Counted from the stretch's first letter, positions 1-6,531 are shown. The stretch: DNA of 12,096 bases from JADLFV01 sp964471555 (GCA_964471555.1 CAYYGM010000128.1:1-12096), one strand, 5' to 3'. The notes: generated from the letters alone by a model not told the origin. Numbers and translations: made by a program.

Positions 1-63
1 TCAGGCGATTTACGGCTCGGTGACGTGGAACAAGGGGTGAAGGTCGGTCATGAGTTCACGTGA
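1..63 (+). CDS. 3' end of an unidentified protein (partial)
   Basis: Plus frame 1 is open from the window edge to a TGA at 61-63 and gives about 20 C-terminal residues ending in GVKVGHEFT. The other two plus frames stop within about 40 bases. The stop lies 10 bases before the first REP palindrome (74-100), an arrangement often seen when REP elements sit in 3' intergenic DNA. Too little is visible to name a family. A minus-strand reading is also briefly open here, so the call is moderate at best. Confidence 0.4.
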   Translation, partial: SGDLRLGDVEQGVKVGHEFT

Positions 64-73
64 ATCTTGAAAG

Positions 74-176
74 CCCCGCCCGGTAAACCGGGCTCGCCCC
101 TTGTGCTCATTGGAGTCCAAGGGGCGTTTTTGATGCGCACGGTTCCCTCGGGGCGAGCCCACTTCAGCGGGCGGGC
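74..176. repeat. Inverted REP pair on the left side of the RAYT gene
   Basis: Two palindromic units of a GGGGCGAGCCC...GGGCGGGGC type face each other. The unit at 74-100 reads on the minus strand, with stem GCCCGG, loop TTTA and CCGGGC. The unit at 151-176 reads on the plus strand, with GCCCAC, loop TTCA and GCGGGC and one mismatch. The unpaired GGGGCGAG foot on one side is typical of REP elements mobilised or bound by RAYT transposases. The stop codon and last four sense codons of the RAYT gene lie inside the 151-176 unit. Confidence 0.75.
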
Positions 177-769
177 TTATCGCGTTTGTTTTCCCGATAT
201 CGCTTGTACCCCACGCCTTCCAGGAACGCCCCCAACTCCAGCGCCCGCTTCACCCCGCGTTTCAAATCAATCCACACCCGCGTGCGTGCATAGTCCGACG
301 GGTCGGCACAGATCCCATGCCGCCGCGCCTGCATCAACGTGTAGCGGTACGCCAGCCGACACTGCTTTTCATCACGGATGCAACCGTCGAAGTATTCGTG
401 CCCCTTGTCATCACGCCAGAATTGCGGGAAGCGTTGCGGCAGCGTGTCGTTGACCAGCTTCGCCACTGAGCCGTGCAATCGCTGCATCATCGGGCTGAGG
501 TTGGCGCCGGTGCGCAGATAGCCCAGCGTGTGGTAGTGGTTGTCCATCAGCGAAGCGATCCAGGGTTTGAAGCCGAACTCGCCCGTCCAATGCTCGAAAC
601 GTTCCCAGAAGATCGCTTTGGCTTTCTCGGAGGCGAGCGCGGCAAACCGATCGCGGCAGCGGGCGGTGATGAAATAGATCTGGTTGTCGATGTGCCAGTG
701 CTCGAAACGGGTGCGGCCGCGGTATGTCCTGTTCGTCGAGCGCGACGTGTCCCGGATCGGTTTGTACAT
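164..769 (-). CDS. REP-associated tyrosine transposase (RAYT, Y1/IS200-like HUH)
   Basis: Predicted single-strand DNA transposase of the Y1 (HUH) superfamily, 201 residues, close to the usual RAYT size. The core starts with IDNQIYFITARCRDR (about 28-42). The metal-binding HUH motif is HYH at 78-80 in the context MDNHYH. The candidate catalytic tyrosine is Y141 or Y143 in AYRYTLMQARRHGI, the place where RAYTs usually have a YxxLNPVRAG-like stretch. The family nicks and rejoins REP hairpins. Here a REP pair flanks the gene on each side, which strongly supports the assignment. There is no good ribosome binding site before the ATG at 767-769. The gene ends at a TGA inside a REP stem-loop, so the C-terminal KPAR is REP-encoded. 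It appears intact and is probably a domesticated single-copy element rather than a classical insertion sequence. Confidence 0.85.
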   Translation of the reverse strand: MYKPIRDTSRSTNRTYRGRTRFEHWHIDNQIYFITARCRDRFAALASEKAKAIFWERFEHWTGEFGFKPWIASLMDNHYHTLGYLRTGANLSPMMQRLHGSVAKLVNDTLPQRFPQFWRDDKGHEYFDGCIRDEKQCRLAYRYTLMQARRHGICADPSDYARTRVWIDLKRGVKRALELGAFLEGVGYKRYRENKRDKPAR

Positions 770-792
770 GATCAGGCAAGGGTAACGTGGAT

Positions 793-878
793 CGCCCGCC
801 CGGGAACCGGGCTCGCAACTCTGCGCAAGCGTGCCCCGATGTGAGCATTGGGGCGAGCCCGCTTCAGCGGGCGGGGCC
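793..878. repeat. Inverted REP pair on the right side of the RAYT gene
   Basis: This has the same arrangement as the left pair. The unit at 793-816 reads on the minus strand, with stem GCCCGG, loop TTC and CCGGGC. The unit at 850-878 reads on the plus strand and contains GCCCGCTTCAGCGGGC, a perfect 6-bp stem with a TTCA loop, after a GGGGCGA foot. On both sides of the transposase the minus-reading unit is the CCCGG type and the plus-reading unit is the TTCA-loop type, so the whole two-unit module is repeated in direct orientation. Confidence 0.75.
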
Positions 879-902
879 TTCGGCGCGTATCATGCTCCCC
901 CC

Positions 903-1601
903 ATGGAGCAAGTGGACCATCCCATCCGCCGGGGCCTGCATGCCGCGCGACAGATCGCGCCGGCGGGGGCGGTTCTGCTGACCGTGGCAGTCTCGATTCT
1001 GCTGGGTTACCGCTATGTGCCGGTGTTCACGCACGCTCTCGATGCCCTGGCCGCGGTCAAGCAGCGCAGTGGATGGCTGTTTGCCGTGGTTTCCACCGTG
1101 ATCTTCGGCGGGATCATTCCGGTGCTCGCCCAGCAAGCGATGGCGGCCACGCGCACGACCCGGGCCTGGCACAAAATGCCTTACCTGATCGTGTTCTGGG
1201 CGATCAAGGGCATCGAAGTGGACCTGCTTTATCGTGGCGAAGCGTGGTTGATCGGCGACAACACGCAACTGCTGACGATCGTGAGCAAGGTGTTGTTCGA
1301 TCAGTTTGTGTATTGCCCGGTGTGGGCGCTGCCGTCAACCGTGCTGTTTTATGTCTGGCTCGACGGCGATTGCCGTTTCAAGCGATTGAGGCAGCGGATG
1401 GGCAAAGGCTGGTACGCGCGGCTGATCCTGCCGGTGATGATCACCAACTGGTTCGTGTGGGTGCCGGCCGTGGTGGTGATCTATTGCCTGAAGCTGCCGC
1501 TGCAACTGCCGATCCAGAACATCATTCTGTGCCTGTGGGCGATTCTGCTGCTGGTGCTGGTGCGCCAGCCGGTGACGCGGCCGAGCGAAGTGATGCAGTG
1601 A
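903..1601 (+). CDS. Mpv17/PMP22-like integral membrane protein
   Basis: A 232-residue hydrophobic protein with about five or six membrane segments, roughly at 20-38, 57-76, 92-104, 125-150, 173-196 and 205-222. The C-terminal half resembles the Mpv17/PMP22 family. It has DQ at 133-134 followed by a proline-containing segment, a conserved-looking W-x-x-W-x-P run around 183-188, and LQLPIQN (200-206) before the last helix. That family forms channels in eukaryotic organelles; bacterial members have no firm role, so no function is assigned. The frame is open back to 831, but I chose the ATG at 903 because the longer version would be encoded by the REP unit at 850-878. No clear ribosome binding site is visible. 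The gene is isolated, with the convergent repeat region downstream. It could be an unrelated multipass protein. Confidence 0.6.
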   Translation: MEQVDHPIRRGLHAARQIAPAGAVLLTVAVSILLGYRYVPVFTHALDALAAVKQRSGWLFAVVSTVIFGGIIPVLAQQAMAATRTTRAWHKMPYLIVFWAIKGIEVDLLYRGEAWLIGDNTQLLTIVSKVLFDQFVYCPVWALPSTVLFYVWLDGDCRFKRLRQRMGKGWYARLILPVMITNWFVWVPAVVVIYCLKLPLQLPIQNIILCLWAILLLVLVRQPVTRPSEVMQ

Positions 1602-1680
1602 ATGCATGAAAGATCGACCGGCGGCAGTTCTGCTGCCACCCTGCGAGCAGGTTAACCAAGGCACGTCGCTCACCGATCAC

Positions 1681-1706
1681 CGCCCACCGCCCACCGCCCA
1701 CCGCCC
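1681..1706. repeat. Heptamer tandem repeat, CGCCCAC unit
   Basis: Three full copies of CGCCCAC are followed by a partial copy (CGCCC). It directly abuts the start of the direct repeat at 1703. It is a simple-sequence tract with slippage potential in non-coding DNA. Confidence 0.8.
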
Positions 1707-1771
1707 GCTGACGCCACGCCATGACCGAGATCGTTTGTTATTAGTTTTCTAAAAAACTAATAACAGCCACG
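1703..1771. repeat. Direct repeat, copy 1, containing an AT-rich palindrome
   Basis: It shares blocks GCCCGCTGACG, ATGACCGAGA, the 28-bp palindrome and AACAGCCACG with copy 2 at 2003-2065, in the same order. Copy 1 has an extra CCACGCC between the first two blocks. Start-to-start spacing is exactly 300 bp. Confidence 0.7.
1737..1764. repeat. AT-rich perfect palindrome, copy 1
   Basis: Arms GTTATTAGTTTT (1737-1748) and AAAACTAATAAC (1753-1764) are perfectly complementary around the loop CTAA. One further T-A pair extends the stem. It is strikingly AT-rich against GC-rich surroundings. Related copies lie at 2031-2058 and 7795-7828. All three reading frames on both strands meet a stop codon in it. 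A bidirectional transcription stop or a protein-binding palindrome is possible. Confidence 0.85.
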
Positions 1772-1806
1772 GGGCGGCTTGAGGCACAGGTTTGTATCGG
1801 CTTAAA

Positions 1807-1926
1807 GCTCCTAACAAAATTGGATTCGCCACGAAAGCACAAAGGACACGAAGGGAAAAACCCATGCATCTTGTCCTGTCTTTGTGTTCTCCGTGCTTTC
1901 GTAACTCATTTTGTTTTACGCTCTTA
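1807..1926. repeat. Imperfect inverted-repeat element, copy A (MITE-like)
   Basis: The left arm (1807-1853) contains CCACGAAAGCACAAAGGACA and the right arm (1880-1926) contains CTTTGTGTTCTCCGTGCTTT, so the arms are long near-complements around a 26-base centre. A second copy lies at 8996-9118 with the same end blocks: CTAACAAAA at the left, and TTTTGTTTT followed by TCTTA at the right. It encodes no protein. It is probably a non-autonomous mobile or structured repeat family. Confidence 0.75.
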
Positions 1927-2002
1927 ATGAGAACGAGGCGGATGTGCGCAGGGACAGGCCTACAACTGCACCCGCCATTCCCCTGCATTTCGCCACGCCG
2001 CT

Positions 2003-2065
2003 GCCCGCTGACGTATGACCGAGAGCAGCAGTTATTAGTTTTTTAGAAAACTAATAACAGCCACG
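2003..2065. repeat. Direct repeat, copy 2, containing an AT-rich palindrome
   Basis: Second copy of the unit at 1703-1771, 300 bp away, lacking the CCACGCC insert. The flanking blocks run in the same direction as in copy 1, but the loop of the palindrome is the reverse complement of copy 1's loop. Confidence 0.7.
2031..2058. repeat. AT-rich perfect palindrome, copy 2
   Basis: Arms GTTATTAGTTTT (2031-2042) and AAAACTAATAAC (2047-2058) enclose the loop TTAG. The core is the exact reverse complement of the copy at 1737-1764, so only the loop shows the inversion. Confidence 0.85.
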
Positions 2066-2310
2066 AGGGGGTTTGCAGCATGGGGGCGTGTCTGTTTGGG
2101 GTAGGTGGATATGTGCGTTGTGTGGTTGCAGCGGGAGATTGTCTTACGCGGATTTCACGCTTCTCTTACACATTGGGTTGCTTGTGGTTTCGTGGCACGG
2201 TACGTGGTCGTGGTGATTGGTGAAGCCGCTCGCGGCTGCAAGGGTAAAACGTGAAGCGTAACGGATGCGTGCTGATCGTTGGATCAATGGAATCAGCAAC
2301 GTTTGTGCGG

Positions 2311-3189
2311 CTATGCCCTGAGGGCCAGGATCGCCACGATCGCCAGCACGAACAATCCCACCACCCCCACCACCGCCGGCTCCCACCATTGCGGTCGCAG
2401 ACGACGGTGCAGCCACAACAGACCTGACACGGTCAGCAGCACCGGCAGCAGGACGATGCCCAGCACGAGCCGCTTGCTGCGCGGTTGATACACCGACATC
2501 CTGGAGACCGGGTGGGCGGTGACGTGTTGGCCGTTCATGAAGCCCGCCTGCTTGCCGGCCGCCACTTCGCGGGCTGCGGCAATCACGATATCGGCTGAAG
2601 CCAGCGTCTGTACGTCCTGCGGGTTCTGCACACTGACGCCACATTGATTCATCCATGCCACGATCGCGGCTGAGTTCAGGCCGTGTTGAGTCGCGGCGGC
2701 AGCAGTGTGGTAGTCATCCATGGCCACGTCCCAGGTCAAAGCGGGGACATTGGCCGGGCTTTGAACCTTCAGCTCCACCACATTCGTGCTGGACTGCTGG
2801 GCTTCGATGGTCGTGTTCCAATACGGCGCCTGCACGAAGATCATGCGGTGGCACAAGCGCTGGTAGGCCACTGAAGAGATTGCGATCTGCAGGAAGAAGA
2901 CGGTCACCACGGCCATGAACACCAGCCACAGCACAGCCACGCCCAGGAACGCGCCGCGCGGGCGGCCGGATTTGACGGTGTCAATCCCCACCTCGCGCAG
3001 ATCCGCGCCGCACTCGGGGCATTGCAGCGTGGCGATACCCCGCACGCGGTAGCCGCACTGGCCGCAGCGTCCGCCGTCGCTGGGGTCGGTGGGCCTGGTG
3101 CGCAGCAGGTTCACCACCACCAGCACCAGAGCCACCGGCAGCGCCAACACGATCAGCAGCAGTAGCAGGCCCAGAATGCTGATGCTCAT
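2311..3189 (-). CDS. Zinc-ribbon multipass membrane protein, function unknown
   Basis: A 292-residue protein. Segment one is an N-terminal membrane helix (about 4-28). It is followed by a cytoplasmic-type zinc ribbon with C42, C45, C57 and C60 in CGQCGY and CPECGADLREVG, a combination very common in planctomycete membrane proteins. A second helix spans about 81-105, then a roughly 130-residue soluble domain, then two C-terminal helices (about 241-260 and 270-291). I do not recognise the soluble domain and assign no role. It starts at the ATG at 3187-3189; the upstream GGGAAAG is only a weak ribosome binding site. It is the last minus-strand gene, 211 bp after the PEP-CTERM cluster, and could be its own unit given the hairpin at 3340-3357. 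Its 3' end faces the repeat region. Confidence 0.75.
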   Translation of the reverse strand: MSISILGLLLLLIVLALPVALVLVVVNLLRTRPTDPSDGGRCGQCGYRVRGIATLQCPECGADLREVGIDTVKSGRPRGAFLGVAVLWLVFMAVVTVFFLQIAISSVAYQRLCHRMIFVQAPYWNTTIEAQQSSTNVVELKVQSPANVPALTWDVAMDDYHTAAAATQHGLNSAAIVAWMNQCGVSVQNPQDVQTLASADIVIAAAREVAAGKQAGFMNGQHVTAHPVSRMSVYQPRSKRLVLGIVLLPVLLTVSGLLWLHRRLRPQWWEPAVVGVVGLFVLAIVAILALRA

Positions 3190-3339
3190 GGAAACTTTCC
3201 CGCGGGTGGTCCGTATCCGCCGCGATGCGCCGCTACAGTCCTATTCAGACGTCGCGGCCTCGCACTGGTTTCACAAAAAACCGGTCCAAGTCCAAGAGCA
3301 TACCGCGCCATGTGCTGTGTGGTCTGTCAAAATGGCCAA

Positions 3340-3357
3340 ACCCGCGTTGCCGCGGGT
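3340..3357 (-). terminator. Candidate hairpin terminator after the PEP-CTERM cluster
   Basis: ACCCGCG (3340-3346) pairs perfectly with CGCGGGT (3351-3357) around a 4-base loop, about 44 bases past the stop of the last PEP-CTERM gene. On the minus strand it is followed by TTTGGCCATTTT, an interrupted and weak T tract. It could separate the cluster from the zinc-ribbon gene. Confidence 0.4.
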
Positions 3358-3400
3358 CGTGGCCGGGTGTGGGATTTTGAAATGTACAACCCGTCGGCGA

Positions 3401-4297
3401 TCAGTTGTAGCGCCGCCGCAGCAGCGCGCCGCCGAGGATCAGCAGTGCCAGCGAGGCCGGCTCGGGTGTGATCACGAAGGCCAGGTCCAGTGATTCGCCG
3501 CTCAGCGGGCGCCGGAGTTCCTCCCATTCTGATATGCCGGGCATCGTCTCCGGCAGGGGGATCAGATCGACCGGCAGGCCGAACACGTTACCCACGTCGA
3601 TGAAAGCCGCGTCATCATTGAAGTGGTCCATCGAGGTTTTCCAGCCGAAGCGATTGTTACCCGCCTGGGCGTCGAGCAGGTCCTGGGTGTTGATGACGCC
3701 GTCGTTGTTGGGATCGACATTGGCGACCGCAAGCCAGTAGATGTTGCCTTCTTCCTGAATCAGGGCGAGGGCTTCATCGATGTAGAAGTTGTACTGCCAC
3801 ACCTGAGTGTCTGTGCCGATGATCTGATTGATGTTGGGATCGAAGAACTGCTCGGATGCGTTGTCATAGAGACGGGCGCTGTAATCACCGGGCCTGAACT
3901 GCTGTTGCCAGAGTAATTCGCCCGGCATGCTCCAGGGCGCCACCGTACCGGCGGGGATATCGCTGTAGATAGCCAGGATGAAGGTGCCATGCATGGGATC
4001 GGGCGGCATCACGTCCTGAAGCCAGGAGCCCCAGATGTGCACGCCGGTGACGGGGCCGGTTGCCGTGCATTGGAAATCATCAGCGAGGAACTTGACGGCA
4101 GGCGAGCCCGGTCCCACGCCCTGATAAGCCAGGCTGGCCAGCACGTCCATGCCGTCGGGGCTGAGGTCAGGCAGTTGGGGCTGATGCATTTTGAAAGGGT
4201 CGCCCGTGTTCCAGTCAGCCGAAGCGGGTATCGCTGCCATGGCCAACAACGCGCACGCTATTGCGAGACTGAAGTTTCGAAGAGTGAAGCGTGACAT
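3401..4297 (-). CDS. Secreted PEP-CTERM protein, paralog 1 of 3
   Basis: A 298-residue surface or exported protein of an uncharacterised family. Residues 1-27 form a signal peptide ending PASA before DWN. The shared family domain starts with GDPFKMHQPQLPD (32-44) and continues with LADDFQCTATGPVTGVHIWG (71-90), GNIYWLAVA (184-192) and FGWKTSMDHFNDDA (217-230). A single calcium-loop-like stretch, DPNNDGVINTQDL (195-207), interrupts the domain as half a dockerin/EF-hand unit. The C-terminus is a PEP-CTERM sorting signal: PEP at 278-280, a hydrophobic helix, then RRRYN. Such tails are known to be recognised by exosortases for export and processing. GGGAG lies upstream of the start at a workable distance. 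It is the last of three tandem paralogs. No enzymatic motif is seen, and an extracellular matrix or adhesion role is only a guess. Confidence 0.85.
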   Translation of the reverse strand: MSRFTLRNFSLAIACALLAMAAIPASADWNTGDPFKMHQPQLPDLSPDGMDVLASLAYQGVGPGSPAVKFLADDFQCTATGPVTGVHIWGSWLQDVMPPDPMHGTFILAIYSDIPAGTVAPWSMPGELLWQQQFRPGDYSARLYDNASEQFFDPNINQIIGTDTQVWQYNFYIDEALALIQEEGNIYWLAVANVDPNNDGVINTQDLLDAQAGNNRFGWKTSMDHFNDDAAFIDVGNVFGLPVDLIPLPETMPGISEWEELRRPLSGESLDLAFVITPEPASLALLILGGALLRRRYN

Positions 4298-4328
4298 GAT
4301 ATTTCTCCCATCATGAAAGGACGATTGA

Positions 4329-4397
4329 TCAAATCCAGCACCACTTACGATGAAGATTGGATGTCACGATGTGCATTTCAAATCAGGCACCTCCTTT
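4329..4397 (-). promoter_or_regulatory. Strong ribosome binding site with a very short ORF upstream of paralog 1
   Basis: On the minus strand AAAGGAGGTG (4397-4388) is a near-perfect Shine-Dalgarno sequence, yet no gene follows at normal distance. It is followed by a TTG eight bases on (5 codons) or an ATG at 4376 (15 codons, TGA at 4329). The next real gene starts at 4297. It may be a leader ORF coupling translation to the PEP-CTERM gene, or a remnant. Confidence 0.3.
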
Positions 4398-4429
4398 CCG
4401 GATGCCCTTGCGGGTACGTTGCCCGCCGC

Positions 4430-5365
4430 TCAGCAACAGGATGACCGACGCCGCTGCCCCATGGCCGCGCCGCCCAGGGCCAGCAGCGCCAGTGTGGCCG
4501 GCTCAGGCGTGGTGATCACGAAGGCCAAGTCGAGTGATTCGCCGGTGATGGGATCGTGCAGGTCTTTCCAGAGCGGACCTGAGACGCCCCAGTTGTCGCC
4601 GAGAATCTGAAGGTCCGCGAGGTTGACGATGCCATCGCCGTTGAAATCGCCCTGGGCCCATGATGCGCCTCCCGTCATCCAGTTGTCGCCGAGGATTTGC
4701 AGGTCAGCGAGGTTGACGACGCCATCGTCGTTGGCGTCACCTGGAAGTTTCACCGCCATGACCGCGTCGTCGTTGAAATGATCCTGACTGGTCTTCCAAC
4801 CGACGTTGACGCCTGAAGTCGTCAGCGACAATGACAGGTCGAGCCAGTAGATCGTGCCCTGCTGCTGCACGAATGGATCGGGGATGTGCGTGATGTTGAT
4901 CTGCCAGTACAGCAAATGGTCCGGGCGGATGAAATCTTCGTTGACCGGATCGTACCAGCCTTCCTGGCCTGTGAATGGACCGGCAATGGTGAACTGGTCG
5001 GGATTGAAGTCGTACTCCCACAGCAGGTCGCCGGGGTGGCTGTAGGTATTGACCGGATCGGCGGGTACATCGCTGTGAATGGAGGCGTGGATCGCTTTGA
5101 TCAGGCCGGCGTCAGCCTGGTCGCTGCGGAAGGATATCCAGAAGTGAATATCGGAGACCGGCCCGGTTTCCGAGCATCGCCAGTCGTCGGCGAGCACGGC
5201 AGGCGAAGTGAAGTCCACATCCCAGCCGTCGGGGTCGGGCAGTTGCGGGTAGTGCATTTTGTACGGATCGCCTACGATCCAGTCCGCGCGGGCCTGGAGC
5301 GCGAGCAGACTGGATAGCGCGCACGAGAGCGCGCAACTTGCATATTGAAACTTGAAATAAGACAT
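4430..5365 (-). CDS. Secreted PEP-CTERM protein with a dockerin type I domain, paralog 2 of 3
   Basis: A 311-residue protein with a signal peptide (1-27, ending ARA before DW). The same family domain as its neighbours follows: GDPYKMHYPQLPD (32-44), LADDWRCSETGPVSDIHFW (58-76), GTIYWLDLS (170-178) and GWKTSQDHFNDDAV (189-202). Unlike its paralogs, it has a complete dockerin-like pair after the domain: GDANDDGVVNLADLQILGDN at 209-228 and GDFNGDGIVNLADLQILGDN at 239-258. Each has a DxNxDG calcium loop and an NLADL helix. A PEP-CTERM tail starts with TTPEPA (285-290), then a hydrophobic helix and QRRR. The final SSCC is odd for this signal. AAAGGAG lies 7 bases before the ATG. In cellulosomes dockerins bind cohesins; in planctomycetes they are widespread and the partner here is unknown. 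Confidence 0.88.
   Translation of the reverse strand: MSYFKFQYASCALSCALSSLLALQARADWIVGDPYKMHYPQLPDPDGWDVDFTSPAVLADDWRCSETGPVSDIHFWISFRSDQADAGLIKAIHASIHSDVPADPVNTYSHPGDLLWEYDFNPDQFTIAGPFTGQEGWYDPVNEDFIRPDHLLYWQINITHIPDPFVQQQGTIYWLDLSLSLTTSGVNVGWKTSQDHFNDDAVMAVKLPGDANDDGVVNLADLQILGDNWMTGGASWAQGDFNGDGIVNLADLQILGDNWGVSGPLWKDLHDPITGESLDLAFVITTPEPATLALLALGGAAMGQRRRSSCC
4591..4742 (-). repeat. 90-bp tandem repeat encoding the two dockerin calcium-loop units
   Basis: AGTTGTCGCCGAG starts at 4591 and again at 4681, and similarity continues through GAGGTTGACGA and GCCATCG in both. The period is exactly 90 bp, or 30 residues. The DNA-level similarity suggests a fairly recent duplication of one calcium-loop unit. 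Confidence 0.75.
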
Positions 5366-5448
5366 CGGGATGCTCCTTTCTCCTTTTGGTCAAGCACTCG
5401 TGGAAAAGCAGGCAGCGATCACGAATGCTCAGCGGAGCGAGCAGGAGC

Positions 5449-5480
5449 GGCTGGGCGGGAGGAGAGAGGCCCGCCCAGCC
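5449..5480 (-). terminator. GC-rich hairpin between paralogs 3 and 2
   Basis: GGCTGGGCGGG (5449-5459) and CCCGCCCAGCC (5470-5480) form a perfect 11-bp stem with a 10-base loop. It lies 30 bases past the TGA (5511-5513) that closes the old reading frame of paralog 3. No T tract follows on either strand. It could attenuate read-through or protect the 3' end of the upstream message. Confidence 0.5.
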
Positions 5481-5510
5481 GTTGGTTGGTGCATCGCAAG
5501 TGCTCAACCG

Positions 5511-5603
5511 TCATCCACGACGCCTCATCAGCATCACACCGCCCAGTGCCAGCAGAGCCAGACTGGCCGGCTCGGGCGTGGTGATCACGAATGCCAGATC
5601 CAG
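5511..5603 (-). pseudogene. Stranded PEP-CTERM tail of paralog 3
   Basis: Continuing paralog 3 in frame past its TAA (5604-5606) gives about 30 codons to a TGA at 5511-5513. They encode LDLAFVITTPEPA, then a hydrophobic stretch SLALLALGGVMLM and RRRG. This matches the C-termini of paralogs 1 and 2 almost residue for residue, so it is a complete sorting signal cut off by a single stop codon. No start codon or ribosome binding site lies between. It is either dead, reached by read-through, or separated by a sequencing error. Confidence 0.8.
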
Positions 5604-6398
5604 TTATTCACCGGTGATGGGGTGGACCAATTCCTGCCACGCGAGAGGATCGGTCGGCACGTTGGCTGGGTCCGCGCTGCCGAACCAATCGTAATCCACC
5701 CAGACTGCATCATCGTTGAACTTGTCGAGTGAGGTTTTCCAGCCGTAGGCCCACGGCGCAACCTGGGCCATGAGGCTGATATCCATCAGATCGACCTGGC
5801 CGTCACCGTTCACATCCGCGCTGAGGGCGACGCCCAGCCAGTAGATTTCACCTGCCTGCTGCACAAAGGCGTCCGCCTCGTCGATGTAGAAGTTGTACTG
5901 CCAGGCGGCCGTGTCCCCGCCGATGATCTGGTTCTGGTTGGGATCGAAGAACTCCTCGGTGGCGGGAGCGTACAGACGCTCTGTGGCCGTCAGGGTTGCG
6001 GACCAGAGCAGTTCACCCGGGTGGCTGGGGGTTGCGCCGGGAATTGCGGGGACGTCGGAGTAGATGGCCACCTGGAAGTTCTTACCGACAACTCCGGTTG
6101 CTCCGAAGTCAGGATTTCTGTCATTCAGCCAGGATCCCCAGACGTGGATGTCTGTGATGGGCCCGGTTGCGTTGCATTGGAAGTCGTCAGCCAGGAATTT
6201 GCTGTACAGGGGTTGCGTGGCGCCCGGCAGATACGGCCCGTCCAGCACGTCCAGACCTGTCTGCAGATCAGGTAGTTGCGGATAGTGCATTTTGTATGAA
6301 TCACCCGGATCCCAATCCGCCAGGGCCGTGGTCACCAGCAGGCTCGACAACACACACGCGAAAACGCACGTCGAGAAGTGATAAAAGTAGCGAGACAT
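5604..6398 (-). CDS. Secreted protein, paralog 3 of 3, truncated before its PEP-CTERM signal
   Basis: A 264-residue product, first of the three tandem paralogs. It has a signal peptide (1-27, ending TALA before DWD), then the shared domain: GDSYKMHYPQLPD (32-44), LADDFQCNATGPITDIHVWG (69-88), GEIYWLGVA (183-191) and YGWKTSLDKFNDDAV (218-232). A half-dockerin loop, DVNGDGQVDLMDI (195-207), sits at the same interior site as in paralog 1. The frame stops at TAA after PITGE, where both paralogs read GESLDLAF. One base change (TCA to TAA) explains it. The remaining tail is intact downstream. As encoded, the protein would be exported without an anchor. It starts at an ATG with AAGGAG about 8 bases upstream. 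A pseudogene in progress, regulated read-through and a sequencing error are all possible. Confidence 0.85.
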   Translation of the reverse strand: MSRYFYHFSTCVFACVLSSLLVTTALADWDPGDSYKMHYPQLPDLQTGLDVLDGPYLPGATQPLYSKFLADDFQCNATGPITDIHVWGSWLNDRNPDFGATGVVGKNFQVAIYSDVPAIPGATPSHPGELLWSATLTATERLYAPATEEFFDPNQNQIIGGDTAAWQYNFYIDEADAFVQQAGEIYWLGVALSADVNGDGQVDLMDISLMAQVAPWAYGWKTSLDKFNDDAVWVDYDWFGSADPANVPTDPLAWQELVHPITGE

Positions 6399-6413
6399 GA
6401 TGTTTGCTCCTTC

Positions 6414-6485
6414 TTAGGTCAGGACCAGTACAAACAGACTAGGTTTCAAAGACGAGCGCTCATGGCGAGCGATGTTGTTGGCCAT
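6414..6485 (-). CDS. Possible 23-codon leader ORF before paralog 3
   Basis: GGGAGGTG lies 3 to 5 bases before an ATG at 6483-6485. The ORF encodes MANNIARHERSS, then LKPSLFVLVLT, and stops at TAA (6414-6416), two bases before the AAGGAG of paralog 3. This spacing would suit translational coupling. The same frame is open back to 6731, overlapping the receiver gene in another frame. It could therefore instead be the frameshifted tail of that gene. No family is recognised. Confidence 0.3.
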   Translation of the reverse strand: MANNIARHERSSLKPSLFVLVLT

Positions 6486-6531
6486 GGACACCTCCCATTC
6501 TCCCGGGCGCATGGCGATGTGAACGTTCCTG

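Larger units (their letters stand above)
1602..2310. other. 709-bp gene-free, repeat-rich region
   Basis: This lies between the 3' ends of two convergent genes (the plus-strand gene ending at 1601 and the minus-strand gene ending at 2311), so all elements in it are in 3' DNA. It contains the heptamer repeat (1681-1706), two AT-rich palindromes (1737-1764, 2031-2058) within a direct repeat, and an imperfect inverted repeat (1807-1926). A short stem of AGCCGC with GCGGCT lies at about 2224-2237. The open frames here show no protein-like composition or recognisable motif. Confidence 0.6.

Noticed and set aside
848..1609. 253-codon plus-strand ORF overlapping the Mpv17-like gene in another frame
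   Set aside because: Arg/Gly/Asp-rich composition without structure. The other frame gives coherent membrane helices and family-like motifs.
1681..1706. Heptamer tract as a CRISPR array
   Set aside because: Contiguous repeats with no spacers. It is simple tandem duplication.
1737..1764. AT-rich palindrome as a dif (XerC/XerD) site
   Set aside because: The size fits, but three related copies within about 6 kb and a fully symmetric sequence with a 4-base centre do not match a single-copy dif site.
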